Part shown: one piece after another, positions 34,752 through 46,021 of the stretch
Numbering within the stretch: the stretch's first letter is position 1
Layout of the letters: the number at the start of each line of letters is the position of its first letter
Source: Manis javanica
Taxonomy: Eukaryota; Chordata; Mammalia; Pholidota; Manidae
NCBI RefSeq assembly: GCF_040802235.1
Contig: NC_133167.1
Coordinates: 41,786,001-41,850,000, forward strand
Length of the DNA: 64,000 nucleotides
Direction of reading: 5' to 3'
Notes under the pieces: model-generated
The model's input: the letters and a program-made list of their open reading frames with translations, nothing else
Databases searched by the model: none
Told to the model about the DNA's origin: nothing
Program-made: the position numbers and the translations under genes

Positions 34752-35850
34752 AGTTTATGTTCCCAGGACTGCTGTTTGCAGTGACAGTGAAGCAGCAATT
34801 TTTATGTGCTTGTTCTAAGGCCAGACATCTGGTTAGAATCTTCTCTGGCTTTTAACATGAAGCTTGCCTAAATGGGCCTGCTCTGAAACCGTGCAAGCTG
34901 TAGTATTAGGTCCCACTGGTCTAGAGCCAATCGACCATATGCACTGTTGCAACTTACAAGACACTGTCTGTCTTTTATACTTCTACGACAAAGTGTAAAC
35001 TCAAAAACTTGTTGAAAAAAATTAGATTTTTGGACACCAGAAATTGCCAGGTCCTCCTTTGTATGATTAGGACATTATCTTTTCAAGGAAATAAAGCTTC
35101 CCTGGATTCCTCTGGTAAAAAGCCCAAGCTTCCTGACACACTTCACATACCATAAGAATTACATCTGTATCTGCTTGTCTGGTTAATTGATCTGATCTGA
35201 TAATCAGATTTCTCTTGTATTCCTGAGAAAGCCAAATGGTTATGATAGTTTCAGTCCCTTGGTTAAGCCTCAGGGTGCTAGGTCAATCTGCAGCAGTGCT
35301 CTCTCCTTTGGTATGAAACCCAGACCTTGGGGGCATTTCTAGGTAATAAAAACTGACACGTGGGGCTATTTGGCCCTTGGAGGTGTTTTATTCACATAAA
35401 GAGCAAGAATTCAGACTCATAATAGTCCTAAGGAGACAGTTTCAGGAGGGGAGCAGGACAGTTGCCTTCTTTCCCTTTAGAAACAGAAAACTCACTTTTT
35501 GTCATCACTCGCCTGTGAAGTATCCAGCCACTTGGGCAAGACATTTGACCTGGCTCTCCCTGTGATACCCTTGGGAGGCCAGCATACTCACTGTTTACTA
35601 TAAGGTAATTAACATGCAGCCTGTCTCTGATTCAGAATACCTTATGTGCATATTCAAGATACAATTAATAAAGACAAACATCAAAAACTCAAAGAATGGT
35701 CTTGACATAATTATAAAATTGTCTTCTCAGTTTCTAGCCAAGGATATCGATGGTCAAGATGTGGTCTGAACACTGAGATTCCTCCCTGATCCCCTCTTGT
35801 TTTTTGTTTTTGTCTTAAGCCACATTTTGTTTAGGAAAAAACCTTATTAA
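34752..35850. other. Intergenic, nothing recognised
   Basis: No gene or nameable repeat. At 35340-35400 the minus strand reads ATAAAACACCTCC, a poly(A)-signal-like spot without other context. Confidence 0.4.
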
Positions 35851-35859
35851 GTATTGGGC

Positions 35860-37123
35860 AGGGCACACGCAGAAGCATTTAATGACTGAACTGAGAAGTG
35901 AAAGGGTTGGGGATTACAACATAGCTGGGATTGGGGAGGGGCAGAAGTCCTCGCCCACACAGGGCATGTGGTAACAGGTTAAAGGGAACACATGAGCCAG
36001 AGGTCAGAAGACTTGGATGTGAGGGTTCTTTGGTAACTTCTCTGCTGCTTTTCTAGGAGTTGCATCACTGGGTTGGGGTGGGGTTGTTCCAGAGGCTTCA
36101 GGGGAAGGCAGGTATGTATCCCTTCTGGTTTGGGAGGCTCCTCCTCCAGCTGCAGCGGGTCCTTTAGGGACAAGCTGTCTTGTCAGGAGAGCCAGGACAG
36201 AAAGCAGCCTTTCATGCTACATCTACAGCCTCAGGTTTGCCACCAAAAGGACACGTCCAGGGGCTTGGATTTCCATGGCTTGGAAGAGGGTTAAAGGATG
36301 ATCCAGAAGCCTCAAAGCATCATCTTTTTGGCTCCATCATCCAAAGGTGAGAACGCCAGCAGGAGAGCCCAGGGTGGGAGTCTGAGTAATTTTTTTGGCT
36401 CAGTCATTCAATGGATTAAAATAGAAAAGACAAAAACTGGAAAAAACAAAAACAGCCAAAAAACAAAAATAAAAAAATAAAACCAACTCGCAAAGCCGAC
36501 AAGCATCATTGTCTCTGATGATTGTTAGGGGAGCCTCTATTCCCCCATCCTCCTAAGAGGTAATTCTTAGTGGGAATTCAGAAGCTCCCAAAGAGGTACC
36601 AGGCAGGGCAGAGACAGAGTAAAAGGCCATGAAATGGCTGGAGCTCTGTCCCTCCAAGGGGCACTTACAGAATACCAGCCTCCCTACCCTTATCCAGCAA
36701 AAGGGTTGGGGCCTCCTGCCTCCAGCTGCTTGTCAGTCTTGGGTGATGACTTGGGCTGTCCAGCAGATGGGGATCAGGGACAGGATCAGAGTGATGAAGG
36801 AAATCCCAGAGGTGAGCACCAGGAAGACCATGGGCACCTTGTCTTCTACACAGGTGTTATACCTGGCCCTAGCAAGGCAGACTAGCAGACCCAGTGGGGC
36901 TGTAAGAAAGATGACGATGTAAAGGAATGTGGGCATCCTGCAGCGGAGGGAAGCTCCCGCAGTGGGAGCGTTCACCTTGTACTGCCTCTGACCCATGCTC
37001 TGCACCACAAAGGACACCTTCAGCCCCTCTCATACCAGCTGGGATGGTAATGATCCAGCTGATGAGGCAGGGGGCGAGCAATGTCAGGACAAGGTCCAGG
37101 ATTTGCAGACCAGCTAAGGCTAT
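35860..37123 (-). pseudogene. CLDN6: CLDN6 pseudogene (with 3' UTR)
   Basis: Decayed copy of claudin-6, a four-helix tight-junction membrane protein. The minus strand starts with ATAGCC at the parental ATG (start codon lost, 37121-37123). It keeps LQILD-like text, then after a deletion of about 60 bp MSFVVQSMGQRQYKV (36970-37014) and TCVEDKVPMVFLVLTSGISF.. to SLIPICWTAQVITQD. The C-terminal part is frame-broken, but CCAGCCATTTCATGGCC and AAGAATTACCTCTTA (stop TGA now TTA, 36554) align with the parental end. The 3' UTR match continues (GGATGATGGAGCCAAAAAGA, GATGCTTTGAG.TTCTGGATC) to an ATTAAATGCTTC end near 35.87 kb. LTSGI and IPVCWTAH identify CLDN6 rather than CLDN9, -3 or -4. It is not functional. 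Confidence 0.88.
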
Positions 37124-37359
37124 GGCCAGTTAGCAAAGAGGTATGAAGGAAACCAAATGGCCTCCAGAGGGTGGGGATTGGGGTAGAGGTGGTGATCACT
37201 CTGTCTCCACACAGCAGGCAAGGCGAGGCAGAGACCGCAGCTCTGACCAAAACTCAGAGGGAGTATGTTCAAGAGAGCGAGTGTTGTGTTCACCAGAGGC
37301 CTTGGGGTGGTGGTGAGGAAGCCTGCTAGCTGGCCTTGGGGAACCGCAGTGGCTAAAGG

Positions 37360-37560
37360 ATCTGGTCCTAGAGCCAATGGAGTTCAAATCTCCTCCCCAC
37401 CACTGAGTAGCACTGTGACCTTTGGCAATTCTATCCTTCCCTGGCCTCAGTATCCTATCCTGCAAAATAGAGACAACAAAATTGTATTTTAACATGTGAC
37501 TGCATTCCATGGTATGGATTTAATGGCACATGGTGAGCCCTAAATAAATGTTGGGTATTA
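37360..37560 (+). repeat. MIR SINE
   Basis: GGATCTGGTCCTAGAGCCAA, GGAGTTCAAATCTCC, CACTGTGACCTTTGG, CCTCAGTATCC.ATCCTGCA and a CCTAAATAAATGTTGG end. It is a nearly full-length MIR with tRNA-like head. Confidence 0.85.
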
Positions 37561-37654
37561 TTCTCCTTATGTTACTATACCTCTGGGACCCTTAAGCAAG
37601 TTGGGATTATCTCTGTGATGGGTTGTTTCATGTTTGATTCTCTTTCCACCCTCC

Positions 37655-37680
37655 CCACCCCCAAACACACACACACAGCA
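37655..37680. repeat. Short (CA)n microsatellite
   Basis: ACACACACACACA preceded by a C/A-rich lead; fewer than ten units. Confidence 0.85.
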
Positions 37681-37869
37681 TATGAACTTGAGCACCAGGA
37701 AGGCAGGACTGGGGTTGGCATCACTGTGGTATGGGCAGAGGTTTTTGTTAAATCATGCTTTCTGCTTTTAATTGCATAAAGAATTCTGCACACCATAGTA
37801 GGCTTGCTTCTTTAATCTACTATCTTGAATAAATGTCAAGTATATTCAACAATGAATTACTGCTATCAA

Positions 37870-38310
37870 AGCATCTGCTTTGTCTAAGTGGAAATTTAAG
37901 GCTTAAAGAGAGCACAAGATTGGCCCAGGGTCACCCAGTTAGTGGACTCCAGCCAAGAATGGCTATACAAATAGATTTAAGTAAAATTTTTAATGTGACT
38001 ATAATTTAATTTGGATCAGATAAAATGCATCATGCATGAAACATACATGGAGCTCTCATCATAGCAAAAATTAAAATCTCTGTATCATCATGAGTAAACA
38101 ACTTTAAAATTATTCTTACTAACACTTGATTGCAAAAAGTATGTTGCACTCTTCCAATAAAGGGCTATCAGAGCTGGTGGCATCTCAGAGGTGACAGTCT
38201 CCTCCCACTTCATGGATGAGGAAATTGGTGATCATGGAAGCTTAAGTGATTCTTCAGGAATTCAACAGAGCCACTGTGACTGAGCTGGGGTTGACCTACA
38301 GTTTCTTTGC
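37870..38310 (-). repeat. Two MIR remnants
   Basis: Minus-oriented MIR text at about 37880-37960 (TTGGCCCAGGGTCACCCAGTT) and about 38170-38310 (TTCATGGATGAGGAAATTGG). They are separated by AT-rich DNA. Confidence 0.6.
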
Positions 38311-39149
38311 CCTTCAAGAGATGTCTGAGATGCAGGGTGGCCTAATTTCCTATTAAATGAGAAAGTTGGAAATGTTAGGAGACAAAGATAAGATATGGAA
38401 TAGCAATTTGTTCTTGGTTCAAGATATTCCCAATTATTGGACACACCAGTAAAGGTGTGCTTTCTGGGTAGTTTGGTTTCAGTAGCCAATCTACATCTCC
38501 CTGCTCCTTTATTTAAGGGATCTGGATATGTTTGTATATTCTGTAGTATTCAATGTAATGTTCTATGTTTCCTTCAGATTGTCTTATAGAGTCAATAGGG
38601 TATTTTCTACCATTGTTATGCATTGTGGGGATGGGAGTATTACACAGGCTGGATACACCAGAGGGATAGAGTGGAATGGATTTGGGCATATTCAGTTAGT
38701 AGGTGTTCCAAAAATCTCCCAAATTTGGGAATGGAGATAGTGTAGAAACACAGAACAGATGATGTCACATAGAGAGAATATTGGAGCACTGCTTAGGGCC
38801 CTGAACACAGACACCTAGGAATGGTAAAGGTCTCAGAACTCAACTTGGAGGATGACAACTGGTTCAAATGCAATACAACAGGAGAGGCAAAGGAGACCAA
38901 AGCGGCAGGGAGTAAAGGGAATAAGCAAAGTGTTGTGTTACCAAAAAGGAAGCCAGATAAAATTGCTTGGGAGGAAATGGTGGCTGGGAAAGCTGAGGCT
39001 CGTAAAACTCTAGGAGAAAACAAGAGTCATTAGATGCCCATCAGGTGGGGAATCTGAGCAGCTCTGGCCACAAGTTACAGAAAGTTGGACAGGTTTCAAA
39101 CTCATGGTCCTGCAACAATAGAGATAGCAGAAGTAGAATTTTTAATACA
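38311..39149. other. Intergenic, nothing recognised
   Basis: Contains a 70-codon plus-strand ORF at 38821-39033 rich in Lys/Glu (LEDDNWFKCNTTGEAKETK..). It has no family I recognise and no splice or promoter context, so it is treated as chance or an unidentified old copy. Confidence 0.4.
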
Positions 39150-39740
39150 ATGTTTTGAAACTTTTTATATTTTAATTTTGAAAGCTTTCAACCATTAGAA
39201 AATTTGTAAAAGTACACTGAATATCCATATGCCCTTTACCTAGATTTACCAATACTTAAAATTTGCTAGATTTGCTTCTATTTATCATATACACACCTTT
39301 TAAAAAAAAGAACTATTTCCATTTCCTGTTAATTTTAAATGGTTTATATCACAGTTCATACCTAAATATTTCATTATGCATTTCTAAGAACAAGAGCATG
39401 CCTGCATTATTACAATTCACTTATCACCTTTAGGTAATTTAACATTGATTATAATCCTGTATCTAAAATTTGTACATATTCAGATTTCCCCAGGTATCCC
39501 CAAAATGTCCTTTATAGCTTTTTTCCCTCCAATCCAGGATCCAGTCAAGGATCACACATTGCAACTAGTTCTCTCTTTTTCTCTCCTTCAATCTGTTGTA
39601 GTTCCCTAGCTTTATTCTCTTTCAAGATTGCCATTTTTGAGTCCAGATCGGTTATTTTACAGAATGTCCCTCAATTTGGACTTGGCTGTTTCCTCATGAT
39701 TGGATTTAGGTTAAACTTTTTTTTACAGAAGTACCACATA
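39150..39740 (-). repeat. Old LINE-like remnant (probably L1 3' region)
   Basis: AATATCCATATGCCCTTTAC, then TTGATTATAATCCTG, AATGTCCTTTATAGC, AATCCAGGATCCAGTCAAGG, CAGAATGTCCCTCAATTTGG, TTCCTCATGATTGGATT. This is a well-known old mammalian repeat block, whose class I assign to L1 with moderate certainty. Orientation is uncertain. Confidence 0.55.
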
Positions 39741-42700
39741 CTTCAGGCAATAAGCTTTACCGAAAGTTGTAATGCACCAAAGTCCTGCAAGCCTGCTGTA
39801 ATTCTTGAGCATGTACTCTGTAAAGAACCAGAGGGTTGATTACTCAGTGAACTGGGGATATGCCAAAAGCTGATTTACACCTCCTTGACATAAATGGGGC
39901 TCATCTTGACATTCTACTTCACTCTGTGTTACCTGTATAGTTCAGAAATCAGATGGCTGGTTTCTGTTACTGGTATTCAGATCTTTTCATTCTAGAGCTT
40001 TGCACTTTGGTCTTAAAGGAACTGATTAAAAAAACAGATACAGTATGTTTGGCAATAAAAATGTCAAGTATTAATTTCAAGACAGATTTCAGTTATATCC
40101 CAAATGAAATTGAAATCTTTTTGCTGTTCAAGGGGATACATTTTAACTAGGGTGGTTAAATTTGTCAATTGGTTTGCTTAATATTTATGTAAAAATGTAT
40201 ATTTTTATGAAGGGCTTCATCATACATGATTGCATTTAATGTTCATAATAACCCTGTGGGGTTGTGAGATGATTGAAGCCTCAGAAAAGAGATTAGGATG
40301 GTCCTAATTCCAGGTGAGACTCATCACTCTTTTCTTGTTAAGGCTGGTTTGCAGCCACACATATGCTACCTTCCTCTCTGCCTGAGAATAGTGGTGGTTT
40401 CAGAACTGGTTACTGGAAAGATCAAGTTACTAGAGAGAACAGGCCAACAGAGATCTTTGAATCCACAACAGTTTTTTGTAGAAAGGGAGCCAGTCCTAAA
40501 ACAAAATCTCACTTTGACTCTTAATTGCATGTTACCTAGTAAATTAACAATTCATATGCTCATTTAGTTCTCAAACTTTGGGTCTGGAGGGATGTGGGGA
40601 GTGGAGAGCAGCCTCAAATATCCAGGGCTGCACTCTTAAGACTGGAAAAGCTATATTCAGTTATTTTGCTACCCTACTGCCTGCCTACAATTCATGGACT
40701 GTGCTGCCTGTGTTGCAAATATGTAATTCAGTGGGTTTTGGGAGTACTTGGAGCCTGGTAATTAGATCTGATTTGACAGGGCAAGCTTTGGCCTTCGTTT
40801 TCATCTCGATTGTGAATATAAGTGAAAATTGTAAAGCTGTTTTCTTTTTGTCTATATGGTATCCTTCATGCAACACATAGGAGCGCCCCTTGTGTGTCAT
40901 CCTGCCTGCTCCCTCATTCTATTTTTTACTTTTTTGTTCATAGTTTCTGGTGAAGTTGCTGGCAAGAAGTTCTGATTATGATTTGTTCTCTTGGGTCAAG
41001 CTGCAGAGATTCAGGCCAAGGACATCTACAGCCTGTATAGGTGCAGAATCTTCTTATTCAGAAATGAAACTTTTTGAGTTGCTTGTTTACTCTTCTCTCT
41101 AGCACCAAAGGACTATAATTAAGCAGCAAAAGCACACAGTTCTGAGTAGGGCCAATAGAATTCTGGGCACTTTGGAGAATCATAATTTGAGAGTCAAGAA
41201 AGGGCTTCAGAGGACTATCTTATGAAACATAGTCCTCTTATTTCAGAGATAAAAAACAGAGGCCTAAAATAACCTTAATACAAGTACAGACCTAGTAAGC
41301 AGCAGAGCTTGAACTAGTGGACTTCTGACTCCTAGACCTGGTCTTTTGGCATGAGGCACTTTTCACTAAATAAAGCTGGGCTAGTGGACTCAAATTTCAG
41401 AACTGCAGACAGGCATTTCTGAGGGAACAAGAAGTTTAAATTTACCTTCCTATGTGAGCTAGAATATAATATCAATATTTGCACTTACAGTGCTTGTTTT
41501 CAGCGCGCTTATATTTGTCCTTCCGTTAAAGTAGGTAACCACTGAGCAACAAGGATTATCAAAACTCAACCCAACAATGGGAGGAACTGCTGTGCTTTCA
41601 TGTCTGATTATTTCATTTTCTGAGCTGAATGCTCTGATCTCCCAAGGAATTTCCAAGCCAGAGGTATGTCATGTCTGAAGATGAGAAACTAAGATAGCTG
41701 TATCTCTACATATTTATAATACAGGCACCACTAATTTAGTACTTGCAGGACCAGACTTTGGTATTTTGGGGCATGGGGCGGGAGTGGGGGCTATTATGTC
41801 ACTCTGGCATCTTAGTTTTGTGGTCACAGCTGGAAGAGATCATTTTGCCTAGTTCTGCAATTTAGATGAAGGAACTGTGATGTGGAGAGTAAGTGGTTTG
41901 CTCATGGTATTAGGAAAACAAAAGCAATGTGAGCAATTTAATCACTGATTGCATCTCCCTTCCAGCCCCATGGTATACTCCTCTAGAATCCCAGTTACTT
42001 CCATTTCTATTTCTCTATAATCTAAGTGATAAATTATCTACCTGGGATCCTAAATCCTTCTGGATCTCATCTTTTACTATTTCATTTAAGATTTCATGGT
42101 TTACAGAATCTTGACTTTGGTGGTTTAAGATACTTTCGCTGTTTTCATGGCTATGGAGAAGCACAGCTAACAGAGGAAAGCAGTTATCAGAAGTAGTAGG
42201 TCAGATATAGCAGCCTCACAGAAAAATTAGTGCCATTTACAGGTTTAGTTAATTTTAACCAACTAGTTATGTTTAACTTAGTAGGTTTCTGTTAAAAGCT
42301 CCATTATAGTCATAGCACAAAGACTTGAAGTTAAGATACATTGTTGACAACATTACAACATATTCTATAATTTCTACACTGGTGCTAGTTTATAATGAGG
42401 AAAAAAACGAAGGAAACCTATTGTAATTGGTATGCAGTCATTCAGTTAGCCTAGACTTTTCATAAAAATTTTGTGTATAGTCAGGTGCATAATTTCATAT
42501 AATATCCAAATTTTATACTCTTTTCCTGTATTTGAAATACAGTAGTAGTAGTGTTATAACCAAAAACATTTGTATGGGGAGGGAGCACTTCATTTTACTT
42601 CCTTATTCTTTCTGAAGCCAGTTTCCTCCTTTCTCAAATTGGGGTAGATACCCAAGATACGGAATTGTTGAGTGTGATGTGTGTGAAATGCATGGCATGT

Positions 42701-43161
42701 GGTAGGTGGTTAACCTGTGGCCCATTTTCCACGAGGTTGAGATCTTATACTTCAAGGCTGCACTAGAGAGAGCACCTGCTAATGGACATGTACCTGACAG
42801 GTACATCACGTGGAGGGGGGCAGAGAGAAGGTGAGTCATCTCTATGGGCTCACGTGCTATAAAGGGACGAGTTTTCTGTGGGGAAGAAACTGAAGGACAG
42901 CACTGCAGATCTGCTGAACGGAAGTCCAGATTTTAAGGAATGGAGCAGCCATTTCCCTTTTATCTGTGTAGCTGTCTTTGGGAGAAATAAAATACTTTGA
43001 TATTGGTGCAGGAATTAAGAATAAATTAGAATAAAACAAGGTTGTCATGTTTTAGTGTAATAGGAGTGATCAACTGTAGACTTAAATCCACACTTACAAA
43101 GCAACTATTCAGATTATACAATAATCATGATTTAAGACATGTTCCAGATTTACTTTGATTT
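39741..43161. other. Intergenic with scattered MIR pieces
   Basis: Weak MIR-like remnants at about 40205-40310, 41215-41345 and 41820-41930 (e.g. TAAGCAGCAGAGCTTGAAC). No gene is supported. A palindrome with two CACGTG boxes lies at 42788-42863. Confidence 0.45.
42788..42863 (+). promoter_or_regulatory. Palindrome, two E-boxes and a TATA-like motif
   Basis: A perfect 9-bp inverted repeat around one base (ATGTACCTG A CAGGTACAT, 42788-42806) is followed by CACGTG (about 42808) and a second CACGTG (about 42852) directly before TATAAAGGG. The arrangement is promoter-like, possibly the remains of an LTR. There is no direct proof of function. Confidence 0.3.
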
Positions 43162-43509
43162 TGTTAAAAAACAAAATTCAACCAAGCAAACTTAAGGTCT
43201 AATTGGCTTTATTAAAGGACCCATAAATTTAGCAGCACCATCTAGCAGAGATGCTCTGAGGAGTTGTACAAAATGTAAGGCTTTTATACGGAGGGTGGGC
43301 AAGAGCAGGGGTTCTTACTATGCACCTTCCCTCATGACTTGGGGGACGGAGGGCCCGTGAGATGACGAGCTCATTGATGTGGACCAGAAAACTCCTGTTA
43401 AGACTACATCTCTGGGGGAGCTTGAAACTTGTTAGGTATGAAGTCCCAGTTTGGTGATTTGGCCTAGCATGAGTGACTACACTGGGCCTGTGGCCTTACT
43501 CTTTTAACA
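43162..43509 (-). mobile_element. Solo LTR, class I ERV, 4-bp TSD ATTT
   Basis: 348 bp. Both ends carry the 8-bp inverted terminus TGTTAAAA, and both flanks read ATTT (43158-43161 and 43510-43513). On the minus strand a TATAAAAG (near 43285) and AATAAA (near 43211) are in the order expected of U3-R-U5. The U5 matches the plus-strand LTR at 17006-17352. Confidence 0.9.
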
Positions 43510-44099
43510 ATTTGAAACCATGAAACCTTTCATATGTAATAAAAAATAAGTAGCCCTAAAACTTAGAAGTACCATGTGAGTGTCTGATATGGCAAAATAA
43601 TAATAAATGTATTGGTAACTATGTCAATGTGCCCCACTCCCCAGGCTGAGAATACTGAAATCTGGGCATAGGCTTGCTTGGCTTGCTTAGAGCAGAGGTT
43701 TCATGCCAGGAAAGACAAAGCAAAGACCAGAGGTTATTTTCTTTGACCAGTTGTTAAAGCAGGGGTGTCACTCTGAGAGTCTGCCCCCAGTTCTGGAGCA
43801 GTGGCTGGTTTTGCCCAGGAGCAAGAGGCAGTCCCATAAACATCAAGCTTTGCTATTACTCAAAGAGTGAAGTTCAAGACTAAGTGAAATTCATTGCTCA
43901 TGAAAATGCTGGTTGGTAGCTCCATGAGAGCAACAAGGTAAAATCACAAACCAGCTAGTTTACTGGGAAAAACAATCCTCCAGGGATCAGACTAATCCTT
44001 AGACTGGCCTCAAAAACTAACCCTCCAAAGGGACCTAGGTTTAATGGATCAGACTGTGGAATCACTTATGCCCCACATACTGCAAATAATGTAAAATGG
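43510..44099. other. Intergenic, nothing recognised
   Basis: About 590 bp of unremarkable sequence with no supported feature. Confidence 0.4.
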
Positions 44100-44510
44100 T
44101 ACAGTTGATATTTAAGTGTCATGGTTCTTGAGAGTTATTGAGTTAGCAAGTGATTCAGTAATTCCAGTCCTAGGTATATACCCAGGAGAAATGAAAATAA
44201 AAAGGAACGAAGTACTGAGACATGCCACAGCATGGATGCTAAGTGAAAAGAACCAGTCACATATGGTTCCATTTATATAAAATGTCCAGAGGAGACAAGT
44301 CTGTAGAGAAGTATTAGTGGTTGCCAAGGGTGAGGTTTGGGGTAGGTTGAAGAAATGGGGAGTGACTGCTAATGGGCCAAGTTTTGGGGTGGTAAAATAT
44401 TCTACAGTTGAATATGGTAATTAATGGTGCACAACTCTGAGTGTTCTAAAAAACTACTGAATTATATAGTTTGTGAGTTATATCTCAATCTGGTTGTTAT
44501 TTAAAGAACT
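44100..44510 (+). mobile_element. L1 3' end, old subfamily
   Basis: CCTAGGTATATACCCAGGAG, AATGAAAATAAAAAGGAACG, GTTCCATTTATATAAAATGT, GTGGTTGCCAAGGGTGAGG and TGAGTTATATCTCAATCTGG are ORF2 C-terminus and 3' UTR of an old L1M-type element. Confidence 0.8.
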
Positions 44511-44939
44511 GGATAGGCCTTACTTGGACACTGACTCAAACACACTAAAAAGCCATTTATTGCAATTTTGTAAACATTCATTGCCATTTGCTCTTATCAT
44601 TTGTACATGTTAGTGTTTTATGTTAACTTCCTCAGAGGGGTCTGTGGAATACCATATAATCAATCATTTCTCTCAGAAATAAATACACTAAGAAGGATGA
44701 GTCAGAACTACAGAAAACCTCTTATCAGCTTTCAGCTCATAGCTGACCACCAAATGAACTTTGGTGTCAAACTTAGTAACAACAGAATTATCAAAAATAT
44801 CTTTTGATTTTCAAAACTTTTTCTCCGAAGTGCAGATAATGGGACATATGCTGTATAATTTCTTTTCAATCGACTTAACCATTGATAAATGATCTTATAT
44901 TGATTTAAAATATACAACACAGCAGTTTAAGTTAGCCGT
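44511..44939. other. Intergenic, nothing recognised
   Basis: AT-rich DNA between two oppositely oriented L1 fragments. Confidence 0.4.
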
Positions 44940-45560
44940 ATTATTACTTGCCTCCACTAGTGTGGTTACTACCTGTCAACATAGGAAGATGTTACAGAAT
45001 CACTGACTTTATTCTCCATGCTGTACTACTACCTCCATACCAACTTATGATTGAGAATTTTTGTGCCCCTTTACCCCTCTCTCCCCCAACCCCTCCCCCA
45101 CTGTAATCAATAGTCACTTCTCAGTGTCTTAAGTCTACTGCTGTTTTGTTCATTGTGTTTGGTTTGTTTTTATATTTCACAAATAAATGAAATCATTTTA
45201 CGTACTTGTCTTTCCCTGCCTGGCTTATTTTACTGAGTATAATACCCTCTAGATCTATCCATGTTGTTGCAAAGAGTAGGATTTCTTTTCATTTTATGGC
45301 TGCGTAATGTTCCACTGTGTATATGTACCACCTCTTCTTTACCCACTCATCTATTGATGGACACTTAGGTTGTTTCCCTATCTTGGCTACTGTAAGTAAT
45401 GTAGTGATAAATTGGAGTGCATGTATCTTTTTGAGTCAGAGATTTTGTTTTCTTTGGGTAAATTCTTAGAAGTGGAATTACTGGGTAGAATAGTATTTCT
45501 GTTTTTAGTTTTTTGAGAAACCTCCATATTGCTTTCCACAGTGGCTGTACCAATATGCTG
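44940..45560 (-). mobile_element. L1 3' end, 5'-truncated, just downstream of WDR75
   Basis: The plus strand is the complement of L1: TAGATCTATCCATGTTGTTG, CATTTTATGGCTGCGTAATG, ATTGATGGACACTTAGGTTG, GAAGTGGAATTACTGGG, ACCTCCATATTGCTTTCCAC. It includes the 3' UTR at its low-coordinate end. It lies about 150 bp downstream of the inferred WDR75 cleavage site and in the same orientation as the gene. Confidence 0.85.
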
Positions 45561-45704
45561 TGTAAGTTTAAGTTCAGGGTCTACTGTATCATCACAGCTA
45601 TTTTATAAGGCTGATGTGACTCAAAATAAAAAAGAGATGTCATCTATATGAATGTACCCATCAACTGTAAAGCACGACGCAATATTACAGGCTGCATAAA
45701 AACT

Positions 45705-45816
45705 GAAACCTGCTAATATTTAATATTTTATTTTACGAACAGAAATAACATTAAAATACATGTTTTTGGAATATAAACATAATAAAAGACAAAGTACAAG
45801 AACCCTCCCCCATGGC
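45705..45816 (-). other. WDR75: WDR75 3' UTR (short)
   Basis: Inferred short 3' untranslated region of about 110 nt between the TAA and the first AATAAA. The exact cleavage site is not visible. The cDNA end could be somewhat lower in coordinate. Confidence 0.6.
45727..45732 (-). promoter_or_regulatory. WDR75: Polyadenylation signal AATAAA of WDR75
   Basis: The plus strand reads TTTATT, which is AATAAA on the gene strand, about 85 nt after the stop codon. It is the first canonical hexamer downstream. Confidence 0.65.
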
Positions 45817-46021
45817 TTAAAGAGCAGTTATCCAGCTGTAGTCTACCTTCCTGAATTTTCTCAGTTCTTTTTCTTCAGATTTTGATGACTGATGTATAAT
45901 GTCTTCCCCCAAATCTGTGTTATTTGTATCCTGGACCTTTTCAGTAAAATCATTTTCTTCATCTGAATCATCACTTTCTTTTGCTTCTTCCATTTCTATA
46001 TCATCAGGAGTTTCTTCAGCA
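45817..46021 (-). CDS. WDR75: WDR75 exon 21, C-terminal coding part
   Basis: 205 nt ending in a TAA stop at 45817-45819. The Ser codon is split AG|T across the last intron. The tail is acidic ([15 protein letters not shown]), then [20 protein letters not shown], and closes [10 protein letters not shown]. The human C-terminus is almost the same (KIDYSWIAAL). Confidence 0.96.

Noticed and set aside
36733-37017. Possible short claudin gene on the minus strand
   Set aside because: Start codon, stop codon and part of the first extracellular loop are missing and the C-terminal part is frameshifted. It is a CLDN6 pseudogene.
37350-37420. tRNA-like sequence
   Set aside because: It is the tRNA-derived head of a MIR SINE, not a tRNA gene; no cloverleaf can be completed.
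38821-39033. 70-codon Lys/Glu-rich ORF
   Set aside because: It looks mildly protein-like but has no recognisable match, no splice sites and no nearby related segments.
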